A stretch of 64,000 nt of DNA from Microlunatus elymi (GCF_007362775.1 NZ_CP041692.1:2604001-2668000), one strand, 5' to 3'; counted from the stretch's first letter, positions 40,574-50,141 are shown. Notes: generated by a model from the sequence alone, not told the origin. Translations and numbers: made by a program.

Positions 40574-41353
40574 ATGACTGTCGTCGATGCGCGTACCGAA
40601 GATCTCGAACTGGCTGCCGGACTGGTGCGGGAGGCGGGCCGCCTGGCGGCACGGATGCTCGCCGAGGGCTTGGAGACCCGGCACAAGACGTCGATCTCCG
40701 ACGTCGTTTCCGATGCCGATCAGGCCTGCGAGAAGTTGATCACCGAGCGACTGGCGGAGCAGCGTCCCGACGACGGGTTGGTCGGTGAGGAAGGGGCCCG
40801 TCGGCCGGGGCATCGGACCTGGTACATCGATCCGGTCGACGGCACCTACAACTTCCTGTCCAAGCTGGCGATCTGGTGCTCGGCGGTCGGGCTCACCGAC
40901 GACGACGGTCTGGTGCTGGGTGCCGTCTATCACCCGGTGGCCGACGAACTGTGGGTCGGCGGTCGCGGGCACCCGACGACCTGCAACGGGGTGCCGGTGG
41001 AGCTGTTGACCGATGTCTCGCTGGCAAAGGTGTCGATCGGCAGCTACCTGCCCCCGCACCGGCTGACTGCCGACCGGATCGACGGCATCCGGCCGCTGCT
41101 GAACGCGATCTCCGCGGCCGCGACGGTCCGGGTGATCGGTTCCGGTTCGATCGAGCTGGCCTCGGTGGCGGGCGGCCGGATCGGTGCTTCGCTGCACGCC
41201 GGCACGCTGCCGTGGGACTGGGTGCCCGGCGCGGCCCTGGTGGAAGCCGCCGGTGGCGCGACCGAAAAGGTCACGGTGGCGGGTCGGGACTACTTCGTGG
41301 CCGGGAACCGGCAAGCGGTGCAGGAGATCCGCGCGGCACTGCTGTCGGCCTGA
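40574..41353 (+). CDS. Inositol monophosphatase family phosphatase
   Basis: This 259-residue Mg2+-dependent phosphatase has the metal-site motifs GEEG (DGLVGEEGARR), DPVDGTYNF (usual form DPIDGTxNF), and WDWVPGAALVEAAGG. Family members hydrolyse inositol phosphate, histidinol phosphate or 3'-phosphoadenosine 5'-phosphate. Phe-Leu-Ser-Lys after DGTYN and the short length resemble the actinobacterial HisN-like set, but I cannot decide. It has its own promoter and precedes the transporter operon by 178 bp. Confidence 0.85.
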   Translation: MTVVDARTEDLELAAGLVREAGRLAARMLAEGLETRHKTSISDVVSDADQACEKLITERLAEQRPDDGLVGEEGARRPGHRTWYIDPVDGTYNFLSKLAIWCSAVGLTDDDGLVLGAVYHPVADELWVGGRGHPTTCNGVPVELLTDVSLAKVSIGSYLPPHRLTADRIDGIRPLLNAISAAATVRVIGSGSIELASVAGGRIGASLHAGTLPWDWVPGAALVEAAGGATEKVTVAGRDYFVAGNRQAVQEIRAALLSA

Positions 41354-41531
41354 ACTGCTTCGCGTCGGTTGGGATTCCCACCGGTGTTGCCTGATCGTTG
41401 CAAGAACGTGACGGATAACGGATCAAACGAAACAGTAGCGTGCAACGCTGATCCCGGTTACGCTCCATACACCTCGGCGAGCTGGCTGGACCCAACGGGG
41501 GGTGCGGCCCGAGTGAGCAACTGGGAGACTA

Positions 41532-42617
41532 ATGACGGCAGTCAGTGCCCAAGTCGGCAGCAGTGCGCCACGTGCGACGACCGTGCCCGTCCTGAAACGG
41601 ATCTGGCACAACTACGTGCTCCGGCGAATACTCCGGGCGATCTTCGTGATCTGGGTGGTCGCGACAGCGGTGTTCTTCATGGTCCGGTTGCTACCCGGCA
41701 ACCCGGTGCAGGTCTACATCAACCAGCAGATCGCGCAGTACGGCGTCAGCTATCAGGATGCAGCTGCTTCGGCGGCCTCGTACTTCAGCTTCGATCCGCA
41801 GACCCCGATCCTGGTTCAGTACCTGAACTACATGCTCGGTCTGCTGCACGGTGACATGGGGATGTCGATCGCCACCCGCGGCGTCTCGGTCACTCACCTG
41901 ATCGCGGAATATCTGCCCTGGACGTTGTTCAGTGTCGGCATCGGGATCTTGATCGCGATCGTGGTCGGATTGTTCCTGGGCATGGTGATGGCCTACCGTC
42001 GCGGCGGCGCCATCGATCACGGCGTGACCGCGATCGGCAGCTTCCTGCACGCGATCCCGAACTACCTGATGGCGATCATCATCGTGGTGATCGGCGGTGC
42101 GCTGCTCGGACTCTTCGACGTCGGCAGCATGCGCGGCACGGTCACCCCCGGCATCGATCCCTCGTACGGGCTGGCCTGGGTGCAGGACATCTTCTACCAC
42201 GCGTCGTTGCCGATCTTGACCTACGTGTTGACCACGGTCGGCACCTGGGCGTTGATCATGAAATCCTCGACCACCCAGATCCTCGGCGAGGACTACGTCA
42301 CGGTGGCTCGGGCGCGCGGACTGAACGACATGTGGATTCGCACCAACTACGTCGGCCGGAACGCGATCCTGCCGATGGTGGCGCAGATCGCCACTACCGC
42401 CGGATTCGTCGTCGGCGGCGCGATCTTCGTCGAACAGACCTTCAAGTACGACGGGATCGGCGTCACCCTCTACAGCGCATTGCAGACCCGGGATTACACC
42501 GTGCTGCAAGGAATCCTGCTCGTGCTGACCGCAACGGTGGTGTTCGCGAACCTGATCGCGGACCTGCTCTACAGCGTGCTGGATCCGCGGATCCGCACCG
42601 ACGAGACGGGGGCATGA
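41532..42617 (+). CDS. Peptide/nickel-type ABC transporter permease, first subunit
   Basis: This 361-residue membrane protein of the DppB/OppB type has an N-terminal cytoplasmic segment, then LRAIFVIWVVATAVFFMVRLLPGNP (the family PGDP-like motif appears as LLPGNP), six predicted helices, and the EAA loop EDYVTVARARGLNDMWIRTN. It starts at ATG 41532 after GGGAG. It forms the pore with the following permease. It is the first gene of a seven-gene operon. Confidence 0.92.
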   Translation: MTAVSAQVGSSAPRATTVPVLKRIWHNYVLRRILRAIFVIWVVATAVFFMVRLLPGNPVQVYINQQIAQYGVSYQDAAASAASYFSFDPQTPILVQYLNYMLGLLHGDMGMSIATRGVSVTHLIAEYLPWTLFSVGIGILIAIVVGLFLGMVMAYRRGGAIDHGVTAIGSFLHAIPNYLMAIIIVVIGGALLGLFDVGSMRGTVTPGIDPSYGLAWVQDIFYHASLPILTYVLTTVGTWALIMKSSTTQILGEDYVTVARARGLNDMWIRTNYVGRNAILPMVAQIATTAGFVVGGAIFVEQTFKYDGIGVTLYSALQTRDYTVLQGILLVLTATVVFANLIADLLYSVLDPRIRTDETGA

Positions 42618-42618
42618 G

Positions 42619-43527
42619 ATGAGTGCGGCTTCCGCAGAGACCGCCGGCCTGCCGGTCGAGCCCGTCACGGCCAAGCGTTCCTATCGTGGCGGGGGATTGC
42701 TCACCCAACTCACCCGCAGCCCTTCCGGCTTCGCCGGGCTGATCCTGGTGGTCGTGATCGTCGGTGTGTCACTGATCGCGCCGATCTTCGTCGAGGCTCC
42801 GTCCGCCGACGTCAACCTGATCTGGACGCCGCCGAGCTCGGCGCATCTGCTGGGCACCAACGGCAGCGGCGAGGACATCCTCAAGCTGGTCCTCCGCGGT
42901 GGCACCACGGTGATCTTCGTCGGCTTCGGGGCCGCAGCGCTGACCACGGCGATCGCGATCGTGATGGGTTCGCTGGCCGCCTATTTCCGCGGCCGGTTCG
43001 ACGCGATTGCACTGCAGATCACCGACATCGTGATGACGATTCCGACGATCGTTCTGCTGGCCGTGCTGGGCGCCTTCTTCCAGCTCAACTCTCCGGTGGC
43101 TCTGGCCGCCCTGCTCGGTGCCTTCACCTGGCCGGTGCTGATGCGCTCGATCCGAGCCCAGGTGTTGTCGCTGAAGGAGCGCGAATTCGTCGAGGCTGCG
43201 CGACTGCTCGATCTGGGCACAATGCGGGTGGTGTTCGTCGAGATCGTGCCGAACATGGCCAGCTACATCTTGATCAACTTCATCATCGCGATCACCAACG
43301 CCATCTACGCCCTGGTCGGCCTCTACCTGTTGGGCCTGGCGCCGATGGCCGGCAGCAACTGGGCGATCATGATCAACGACGCGTGGACCTCCGGCGCGAT
43401 GTTCAACCCGAACGCGATGAGTTACATCTTCTCGCCGGTGGCGGCGATCATCCTGCTCCAGCTCGGTTTGATCATGCTCAGCCGTTCGCTGGAAGAGATC
43501 CTCAACCCGCGGCTGCGGGACCGCTGA
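42619..43527 (+). CDS. Peptide/nickel-type ABC transporter permease, second subunit
   Basis: This 302-residue DppC/OppC-type permease has PSSAHLLGTNGSGEDILKLV (family HxLGTDxxGRD region), helices around 30-50, 100-120, 140-160, 200-260 and 275-295, and the EAA loop LKEREFVEAARLLDLGTMRV. The gene begins one base after the stop of the first permease. Confidence 0.92.
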   Translation: MSAASAETAGLPVEPVTAKRSYRGGGLLTQLTRSPSGFAGLILVVVIVGVSLIAPIFVEAPSADVNLIWTPPSSAHLLGTNGSGEDILKLVLRGGTTVIFVGFGAAALTTAIAIVMGSLAAYFRGRFDAIALQITDIVMTIPTIVLLAVLGAFFQLNSPVALAALLGAFTWPVLMRSIRAQVLSLKEREFVEAARLLDLGTMRVVFVEIVPNMASYILINFIIAITNAIYALVGLYLLGLAPMAGSNWAIMINDAWTSGAMFNPNAMSYIFSPVAAIILLQLGLIMLSRSLEEILNPRLRDR

Positions 43528-43539
43528 GAAGGACGCTGA

Positions 43540-44595
43540 GTGATGACTGAGAAAACTCCGATCCTGTCGGTGCAGGACTTGGTGGTCCGCTACTCGACGG
43601 GTTCCCATACCCATGTGGACGCGGTCCGCGGTGTGACGTTCGATCTCTACCCGGGGCAGTCGCTGGCGCTGGTCGGCGAGTCCGGTTGCGGCAAGACCAC
43701 TCTGGGCCTTGGGCTGCTGAGACTGCTGCCTCGGATGGGCAGCGTGCCGAGCGGCAGCATGCAGTACGTCGGCAAGAACGGCAAGAAGATCGACGTGCTC
43801 AAGCTGAGCCACGGCGCCCTGCGACGGTGGCGGTGGGAGGAAGCCGCGATCGTCTTCCAGGGCGCGATGAACTCGTTCAACCCGGTGATGCGGATCGGCG
43901 ACCAGATGGCCGACACCATGCGGTCGCACCTGGTCGGCGGTGTCAAACCGAGCAAGTCGGTGATCGCGGAGAAGAGCGCGGAGATGCTCCGCGCGGTCCG
44001 GTTGGAGCCCAAGCAGGTGCTGTCCAGCTATCCGCACGAACTGTCCGGCGGAATGCGGCAGCGGGTGCTGATCGCCATCAGCCTGCTGCTGGATCCGCGG
44101 TTGTTGATCTTGGACGAGCCGACCACGGCCCTCGACATCCTCACCCAGCGGGCGATCGTGGATGTGCTGGCCGAGCTGCGCGAACGGCTCGGCTTCACGA
44201 TGATCTTCATCACCCACGACCTGGCGCTGGCCGCCGAGCTCGCCGACCGGGTGGCCACCATGTACGCCGGCCGGATCATCGAGACCGGCAGCGTGCGAGA
44301 CATCTTCTCCAACGCACGCCATCCCTACACGGCGGGCTTGATCAACGCGGTGCCGCCGGTCACCGGGGAGCTGCCGACGCTGGCGTCGATTCCGGGTTCG
44401 CCGCCCTCGTTGGCGTCGTTGCCGGCCGGCTGCGCATTTCGAGATCGTTGCAGATTCGCCGAAGAGCAGTGCGCGAAGACCGATCCGGTGCTGGACTTGA
44501 TCGAGCAGCGTCCCGAAGGAATGCAGCACAGCGCGGCGTGCCTGCGCTGGCAAGAGGTTCACAGCAAGCGAGAGGTGGTGGGGGCCGATGTCTGA
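43540..44595 (+). CDS. ABC transporter ATP-binding protein, OppD/DppD type
   Basis: This 351-residue ATPase has Walker A GESGCGKTTLG, the signature ELSGGMRQRV, Walker B LLILDEPTTALD, and the C-terminal oligopeptide/dipeptide extension with CAFRDRCRFAEEQCAK, where the cysteine spacing of a 4Fe-4S or zinc-like motif appears. GTG 43540 and ATG 43543 are adjacent; AGAAGGA precedes both. It overlaps the next ATPase by eight bases. Confidence 0.93.
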   Translation: MMTEKTPILSVQDLVVRYSTGSHTHVDAVRGVTFDLYPGQSLALVGESGCGKTTLGLGLLRLLPRMGSVPSGSMQYVGKNGKKIDVLKLSHGALRRWRWEEAAIVFQGAMNSFNPVMRIGDQMADTMRSHLVGGVKPSKSVIAEKSAEMLRAVRLEPKQVLSSYPHELSGGMRQRVLIAISLLLDPRLLILDEPTTALDILTQRAIVDVLAELRERLGFTMIFITHDLALAAELADRVATMYAGRIIETGSVRDIFSNARHPYTAGLINAVPPVTGELPTLASIPGSPPSLASLPAGCAFRDRCRFAEEQCAKTDPVLDLIEQRPEGMQHSAACLRWQEVHSKREVVGADV

Positions 44596-45679
44596 GGCCG
44601 AGGCGAGCCAGAAATCGGGCCAGCCGCTGATGCAGCTGGACAATGTCTCGCAGATCTTCCACACCCGCAAGGGGGATCGGCCCGCGGTCCGCGATGTCAA
44701 CCTCACCGTGAACGCGGGCGAGGTGCTCTGCCTGGTCGGTGAGTCCGGCTGCGGCAAGACCACCAGCGCCCGGATGGCCGCGGGCCTGAACAAGCCGTCA
44801 AATGGCCGGGTTTCCTACCAGGGCAAGGACATCTGGGAGCTGGACAAGGCGGAGTTCGCCTCGTACCGGACGTCGGTCCAGTATGTCCACCAGGATCCGT
44901 ACGCCTCGCTCAACCCGATCCGCAGCGTGTTCAAGACGCTGGCCGCGCCGCTGCGCCGGCACGGACTGGTGAAGAACGCTCGTGAGGCGTGGGATCGGTC
45001 GGCCGAGCTGCTGCGCCGGGTGGACCTGACGCCGCCGGAAAGTTATCTGAACAAGTTCCCGCACCAGATGTCGGGCGGCCAGCGGCAGCGGGTCGCGGTG
45101 GCCCGAGCGCTGGCTCTTGATCCGAAGTTGATCATCGCCGACGAGTCCACCTCGATGCTGGACGTGTCCATCCGGGTCGGCATGCTCAACATGTTGGGTC
45201 GGCTGCGTGATGATCTTGGTGTCGGTTTCCTGTTCATCACCCACGACCTGGCGATCGCCAAGTACTTCGGCTGGCACGGCCGGACCGCGGTGATGTATCT
45301 CGGCCGGGTGGTGGAGTACGGGCCGACGCCGGACGTGATCAACAACCCGAAACACCCGTACACCAAGGCGTTGTTGAATGCGGTGCCGGAGCCAGATCCG
45401 GACCTTGCGGCCAAGAAGCTGCCGGGCGGGGGACTGCGAAGTGCGGACATCCCGAGTCTGGCCGCCTTGCCTAACGGCTGCACCTTCCATCCGCGCTGTC
45501 CGCTGTTCGAGGAAGGCCTGTGCGATGTCACCGGTCCGGAACTGACCTTGATCGAACCGCGACGCGAGGTCGCCTGCCATGTGGTGGCTCGGGACGCGCT
45601 GGAGCGTGATCTTGGTTCGGGCGGGATCGTCAGGGCCGACCCGCCGAAGCCGACCGCGTCGCTTAGCGGAGCGGAGTAG
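44588..45679 (+). CDS. ABC transporter ATP-binding protein, OppF/DppF type
   Basis: This 363-residue ATPase has Walker A GESGCGKTTSAR, signature QMSGGQRQRVAVARALALDP, Walker B LIIADESTSMLDVS and C-terminal CTFHPRCPLFEEGLC. In Walker B the usual Pro-Thr of DEPTS is Ser-Thr (DESTS), a conservative variant that keeps the catalytic Glu. Its start overlaps the first ATPase gene, and a small membrane protein gene follows after two bases. Confidence 0.92.
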   Translation: MSEAEASQKSGQPLMQLDNVSQIFHTRKGDRPAVRDVNLTVNAGEVLCLVGESGCGKTTSARMAAGLNKPSNGRVSYQGKDIWELDKAEFASYRTSVQYVHQDPYASLNPIRSVFKTLAAPLRRHGLVKNAREAWDRSAELLRRVDLTPPESYLNKFPHQMSGGQRQRVAVARALALDPKLIIADESTSMLDVSIRVGMLNMLGRLRDDLGVGFLFITHDLAIAKYFGWHGRTAVMYLGRVVEYGPTPDVINNPKHPYTKALLNAVPEPDPDLAAKKLPGGGLRSADIPSLAALPNGCTFHPRCPLFEEGLCDVTGPELTLIEPRREVACHVVARDALERDLGSGGIVRADPPKPTASLSGAE

Positions 45680-45681
45680 TA

Positions 45682-45888
45682 GTGATTCAGATCGTGACAC
45701 GCGTGGCGCTCAGCGTGGGAGCCTTCCTGATGCTGGCGTCATGCCTGTTGCTGCTCGCCGTCAAGCCGGGGACGAGCGAGTTCGTCATCACCATCATCAA
45801 CTTGATCATGGGAGCGACCATGATCGCCATTGGGGTGTTTGCGGCGCGGCTGGTAACACGTCGGGCATCCTCTGAGGAGGAGCAGTGA
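45682..45888 (+). CDS. Small two-helix membrane protein
   Basis: This 68-residue protein has two hydrophobic segments (about 7-26, VALSVGAFLMLASCLLLLAV, and about 35-55, VITIINLIMGATMIAIGVFA) and a charged C-terminus RRASSEEEQ. GTG 45682 lies two bases after the ATPase stop, and its own stop overlaps the GTG of the first binding protein (GTGA), so it belongs to the transport operon. I do not recognise a family; a transporter-associated membrane accessory is inference. Confidence 0.7.
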   Translation: MIQIVTRVALSVGAFLMLASCLLLLAVKPGTSEFVITIINLIMGATMIAIGVFAARLVTRRASSEEEQ

Positions 45889-47729
45889 GCGAACCACGGG
45901 GATTGTCCCGCCGAAATCTCTTGCAGGTGGTCGGTATGTCCACCCTCGGAGTGGCGGGCGTGACGGCTGCGGCAGGCTGTTCGCCGGCCAAGCCGACGTC
46001 GTCGACCTCACCGGGAGCATCGGGGGGCGGGGGAAAGAAGGGCGGGGACTTCCACGGCGGTTGGCCCTATCTGCCTTCACCGCAGGGCAACTACAACCTG
46101 GTCGGTTCGCCGTACGTGCCGGTGCCGAACGCGATCCTGTTCGGCGGCCCGTACGGCGACCTGATCGCACCGCCGAGTGCCTACTACCACTGGAAGGAGC
46201 AGACCTGGGAGTTCTTCCTGGCCGACTCCTACGACCTGGACAAGTCCACCAACACGTACACGGTCAAGATCAAGTCCGGGCTGAAGTGGAGCGACGGCTC
46301 GGCCCTGTCCAGCAAGGACTACCTGACCACGTTCTGGTGCCAGTGGGCGATGAACTCGCCGCTGTGGTCCTACATCGACAAGATCGACGCGCCGGACGAC
46401 ACCACCTTCACCATGCGGATGAACTCGCCGGCGATGGTGGTCGAGCGGTACCTGCTGCGCAGTAACATCCTGCCGACCTCGGTGTACGGCGACTTCGCCG
46501 ATCGGGCCAAGACGATCCAGGGCAGCGGGAAGGACCAGTCCTCGACCGAAGGCGCCAAGCTGAACAGCGACGTGGTCAAGTTCACCCCGAAGGAGTACGT
46601 GGCCAGCGGCCCGTACAACATCGACTACAAGACGATCAACAACACCCAGCTGACGATGGTCAAGAACCCGACCGGGTTCAACGCCAACACGGTCAACTTC
46701 GACACCCTGTTGATCTACAACGGCGAGACTCCTGTCGTCACTCCGCTGGTGCTGAGCAAGGACGTCGACTACGCCACCCACGGCTTCCCGGTCGCCTCGG
46801 AGAAGCAGTTCCAGTCCATCGGGTACGACATCCTGCGGCCGCCGACCTACTCGGGCCCGGCGCTCTACATGAACTTCGACAAGGTACCGGAGTTCCTGAA
46901 GGACGAGAAGGTCCGGCAGGCGCTGAACTATGCCTTCGACCACAAGCAGAACGGCACTGTGGCGCTGGGCGAGTCGGGTGTCGCGCCGACACTGTTCACC
47001 GGCTTCTCCGACAACCTGGCCGACGCCTGGCTGGATCCCGCCTACAAGAGCAAGTTGATCCAGTACAGCTTCAATCAGGACAAGGCCGCCACGCTGCTGG
47101 AGCAGGCCGGCTGGAAACGCAGCGGCGGTGCCTGGAAGCTGCCGGACGGCAAGGCCGCGAGCTATCAGTTGTTGTATCCGTCCGACTTCGCCGACTGGAG
47201 TGCGGCGGCCAAGGACCTGCAGCAGCAGCTGACGAAGTTCGGCATCAAGATCAGCCTGCACGGCGTGGTGTCCACTCAGCAGCCGATCGACGTGGACAAG
47301 GGCAACTTCCAACTCGCCATCCAGGGTTGGGGCAACTCGACTCAGCCGTATCCGTACTTCTCTTACGTACAAGCGTTCCTGACGCACAACTACCCGATCG
47401 CGAAGAACAACGGCGGCAAGGGGATCGACTTCCCGTTGCAGACCACCGCTCCGGGCTTCGGCAAGATCGACATCCAGAAGATGATCAACGCCTCCGGCAG
47501 CGGCATCGACGAAGCGGCCCTGAAGGCCAACATCGGCAAGCTGGCCCAGGTCTTCAACTCGCTGTTGCCGATCATCCCGCTCTTCGAGCGGCACGGAAAC
47601 TCGCCGGCCCTGAACGGCAAGCGGGTCAAGCAATTCCCGACCAACAGCGATCCGATCACTCAGAACTCCTTGTACGCGGACAACGAGGTCGTTCTGTGGA
47701 TCCTGAACGGCAAGCTCCAGCCGGTGTGA
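45885..47729 (+). CDS. Peptide-type ABC transporter substrate-binding lipoprotein, paralogue 1
   Basis: This 614-residue exported protein has a Tat signal LSRRNLLQVVGMSTLGVAGV ending in lipobox AAAGC, so it is probably folded before export and anchored by Cys31. The mature part is a family 5 solute-binding protein (YTVKIKSGLKWSDGSALSSK; ATHGFPVASEKQFQSIGY; PIIPLFERHGNSPAL). The ligand is unknown; relatives bind oligopeptides or oligosaccharides. It is followed by a terminator-like hairpin and a close paralogue. Confidence 0.92.
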   Translation: MSEPRGLSRRNLLQVVGMSTLGVAGVTAAAGCSPAKPTSSTSPGASGGGGKKGGDFHGGWPYLPSPQGNYNLVGSPYVPVPNAILFGGPYGDLIAPPSAYYHWKEQTWEFFLADSYDLDKSTNTYTVKIKSGLKWSDGSALSSKDYLTTFWCQWAMNSPLWSYIDKIDAPDDTTFTMRMNSPAMVVERYLLRSNILPTSVYGDFADRAKTIQGSGKDQSSTEGAKLNSDVVKFTPKEYVASGPYNIDYKTINNTQLTMVKNPTGFNANTVNFDTLLIYNGETPVVTPLVLSKDVDYATHGFPVASEKQFQSIGYDILRPPTYSGPALYMNFDKVPEFLKDEKVRQALNYAFDHKQNGTVALGESGVAPTLFTGFSDNLADAWLDPAYKSKLIQYSFNQDKAATLLEQAGWKRSGGAWKLPDGKAASYQLLYPSDFADWSAAAKDLQQQLTKFGIKISLHGVVSTQQPIDVDKGNFQLAIQGWGNSTQPYPYFSYVQAFLTHNYPIAKNNGGKGIDFPLQTTAPGFGKIDIQKMINASGSGIDEAALKANIGKLAQVFNSLLPIIPLFERHGNSPALNGKRVKQFPTNSDPITQNSLYADNEVVLWILNGKLQPV

Positions 47730-48037
47730 TCGTCGGTTAGGGGGACAGCGGGAGGCGGTGCTCTCCGGCTTCGGTCGGAGGGCACCGCTGTGTCGGGCCC
47801 TGTCCGGGGCCGGACGAGAAGTCACCGGACCGACGCTAGTTGCGAAAGCCAGCACCAACAGCGTCATCCTGTGTCAAGATCAACTTGTGCCGGAGAAGAC
47901 CGGCGTACGGAAAGAATCCGCAAGCTCGATTCAGCACTTTCAACTTAGATCATGGTGGGACGGGCGCTCTCCAGATTCCGGGGAGGCCGGCCATGGCCGG
48001 CAGCGTCGTCGTCCACCGGGGAAATCCAGGAGGATCA
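47730..48037. other. 308-bp gap between the two binding-protein genes
   Basis: It contains the strong hairpin at 47755-47788 and a second GC-rich one (GGCCC..GGGCC, around 47796-47815). A stretch TCAAGATCAACTT near 47874 and the AGGAGG ribosome binding site of the second gene follow. No coding sequence is supported. Confidence 0.55.
47755..47788 (+). terminator. Hairpin after the first binding-protein gene
   Basis: GCGGTGC pairs with GCACCGC, continued inward by CTCCG/CGGAG with one bulge, around a TTCG-containing loop. It may terminate most transcripts or act as a stabilising processing site before paralogue 2. Confidence 0.65.
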
Positions 48038-49873
48038 GTGAGTGAACCCCAAGGCTTGTCTCGCCGCGGATTGCTGCAACTGGTGGGCATGTCGACGCTG
48101 GGCGTCGCGGGCGTAACAGCAGCAGCCGGTTGCGCACCGGCCAAGGTCGACCAGTCGTCGGACAACAAGTCCGGCGCACCCGCAGGCAAGGGCGGCGAGT
48201 ACCACGGCGTCTACCCCTATCTGCCGCCGCCACAGGGCAACTTCAACGCCGTCGGCAAGCCGTACGTCGGGGCGCCGAACACGATCATGATCGGCAACCC
48301 GTACGGCGATCTGCTGCTGCCGCCCAGTGGCTACTACCACTGGAAGGAGCAGACCTGGGAGCTGTTCCTGGCCGAGTCGTACCAGTTGGACAAGGCCACC
48401 AACACGTACACGGTCAAGATCAAGCCGAATCTCAAGTGGAGCGACGGAAAGCCGCTGACCAGCAAGGATTACGTGACCACCTTCTGGTGTCAGTACGCGA
48501 TCAACTCGCCGCTGTGGTCCTACATCGACGAGATCGATGCGCCGGACGACAGCACCTTCACGATGAAGATGAACCAGCCCGCCATGGTGGTCGAGCGCTA
48601 CCTGTTGCGCAGCAACATCATCTCCACGGCCGTCTACGGCGACTTCGCCGACCGGGCCAAGCAGGCACACGACAACGGCGGCACCGAGTCGGCCGAGTTC
48701 ACCAAGCTCAACGACGAGTTGATCAAGTTCTCGCCGGACAAGTTCGTGGTCAGCGGCCCGTACGACATCGACTACAAGACCATCAACAACACCCAGTTGA
48801 CGTTCGTCAAGAACCCGAGCGGCTTCAACGCCAACACGGTCAACTTCGACACCTTGCTGATCTACAACGGCGAGACGCCGACCGCGACCCCGCTGGTGCT
48901 CAGCAAGGACGTCGACTACGCCACTCACGGCTTCCCGGTGGCATCGGAGAAGCAGTTCGAGAGCATCGGCTACAAGATCCTGCGGCCGCCGACGTACGGC
49001 GGTCCGGCCCTGTTCATGTCGTACGACAAGGTGCCGGAGTTCAAGGACTACAAGGTCCGGCAGGCTCTCATCCAGGCCTTCGATCATTCCCAGAACGGCA
49101 CCGTGGCGCTGGGCGAGTCGGGTGTCGCGCCGGAGCTCTACGCAGGCTTCTCCGACAACCTGGCCGACGCGTGGATGGAGGACGACGCCAAGAGCAAGCT
49201 GACCAAGTACACCTTCGACCAGGACAAGGCAGCGTCCGGGCTGGAAGGAGCCGGCTGGAAGCGCAGCGGCAATGCCTGGAAACTGCCGAATGGGAAGGCA
49301 GCGAACTACCAGCTGCTCTACCCGTCGGACTACGCGGACTGGAGCGCAGCGGCGAAGGACATCGCTCAGCAGCTGACGAAGTTCGGGATCAAGATCACCT
49401 TGCATGGCGTGGTCTCGACCCAACAGCCGATCGACGTCGACAAGGGCAACTTCCAGCTGGCCTTGCAGGGTTGGGGAAACTCGAGCCACCCGTATCCGTA
49501 CTTCTCCTTCGTGGCGGCGTTCCTGACGCACAACTACCCGATTGCGAAGAACAACGGCGGCAAGGGCATGGACTTCCCGCTGAAGACCACGGTCCCGGGG
49601 ATGGGCACCGTCGACATCCAGAAGTTGATCGACGCATCCGGTGCCGGGATCGACGAAGCCGCGCTGAAGAAGAACATCGGCCAACTGGCGCAGGTGTTCA
49701 ACACCCTGTTGCCGATCATCCCGATGTACGAACGGCACGGCAACACGCCCACCCTGAACGGCAAGCGGGTCAAGCAGTTCCCGACCGAGGACGACCCGAT
49801 CACCCAGAACTCGCCCTACGGCGACAACGAGGTGTCGTTGTGGATCATGAACGGCAAGCTGCAGCCGGTGTGA
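48038..49873 (+). CDS. Peptide-type ABC transporter substrate-binding lipoprotein, paralogue 2
   Basis: This 611-residue protein is strikingly similar to the gene before it (large identical blocks such as YPIAKNNGGKG and LTKFGIKI). It has the Tat signal LSRRGLLQLVGMSTLGVAGV and lipobox AAAGC. GTG 48038 follows AGGAGGATCA. Differences concentrate in the 20 residues after the lipobox and in scattered surface positions, so both are probably functional and may differ in ligand or expression. Confidence 0.92.
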   Translation: MSEPQGLSRRGLLQLVGMSTLGVAGVTAAAGCAPAKVDQSSDNKSGAPAGKGGEYHGVYPYLPPPQGNFNAVGKPYVGAPNTIMIGNPYGDLLLPPSGYYHWKEQTWELFLAESYQLDKATNTYTVKIKPNLKWSDGKPLTSKDYVTTFWCQYAINSPLWSYIDEIDAPDDSTFTMKMNQPAMVVERYLLRSNIISTAVYGDFADRAKQAHDNGGTESAEFTKLNDELIKFSPDKFVVSGPYDIDYKTINNTQLTFVKNPSGFNANTVNFDTLLIYNGETPTATPLVLSKDVDYATHGFPVASEKQFESIGYKILRPPTYGGPALFMSYDKVPEFKDYKVRQALIQAFDHSQNGTVALGESGVAPELYAGFSDNLADAWMEDDAKSKLTKYTFDQDKAASGLEGAGWKRSGNAWKLPNGKAANYQLLYPSDYADWSAAAKDIAQQLTKFGIKITLHGVVSTQQPIDVDKGNFQLALQGWGNSSHPYPYFSFVAAFLTHNYPIAKNNGGKGMDFPLKTTVPGMGTVDIQKLIDASGAGIDEAALKKNIGQLAQVFNTLLPIIPMYERHGNTPTLNGKRVKQFPTEDDPITQNSPYGDNEVSLWIMNGKLQPV

Positions 49874-49900
49874 TCGATCAGCCGCAACCAGCACCACGAC

Positions 49901-49928
49901 ATGCCCCGCGACCAAGATCGCGGGGCAT
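49901..49928. terminator. Terminator after the second binding-protein gene
   Basis: ATGCCCCGCGA and TCGCGGGGCAT pair perfectly over 11 bp around CCAAGA, 27 bases after the stop. Confidence 0.75.
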
Positions 49929-49944
49929 CGTCGTGCGCGGCAGA

Positions 49945-49993
49945 CCAGGAGCCTGCGCACCCATAGACGCGTCCGGGTGGACCGAACCTCCTG
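49945..49993. repeat. 49-bp direct repeat, copy A
   Basis: It begins CCAGGAGCCTGCGCACCCAT and ends GGACCGAACCTCCTG. It is identical to copy B at 47 of 49 positions. The ends CAGGAG and CTCCTG are inverted. Confidence 0.8.
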
Positions 49994-50092
49994 CGATCCG
50001 AGCTGCCGGTGGTTCAGGGCCCTTCGTCGCGCCCACGGCCCCTGCGGGCCCGCATTCCCAAGACAGCTGAGTGGGTACCAGTTGTCCGGACT

Positions 50093-50141
50093 CCAGGAGC
50101 TTGCGCACCCATAGATGCGTCCGGGTGGACCGAACCTCCTG
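50093..50141. repeat. 49-bp direct repeat, copy B
   Basis: Same orientation as copy A, 148 bp downstream, with C-to-T changes at two positions. The unrelated DNA between the copies argues against a recent simple tandem duplication. Confidence 0.8.

Noticed and set aside
42769-44793. A 674-codon minus-strand frame opposite the permease and ATPase genes
   Set aside because: It spans three real genes and their boundaries and is His/Arg/Gln-rich without motifs.
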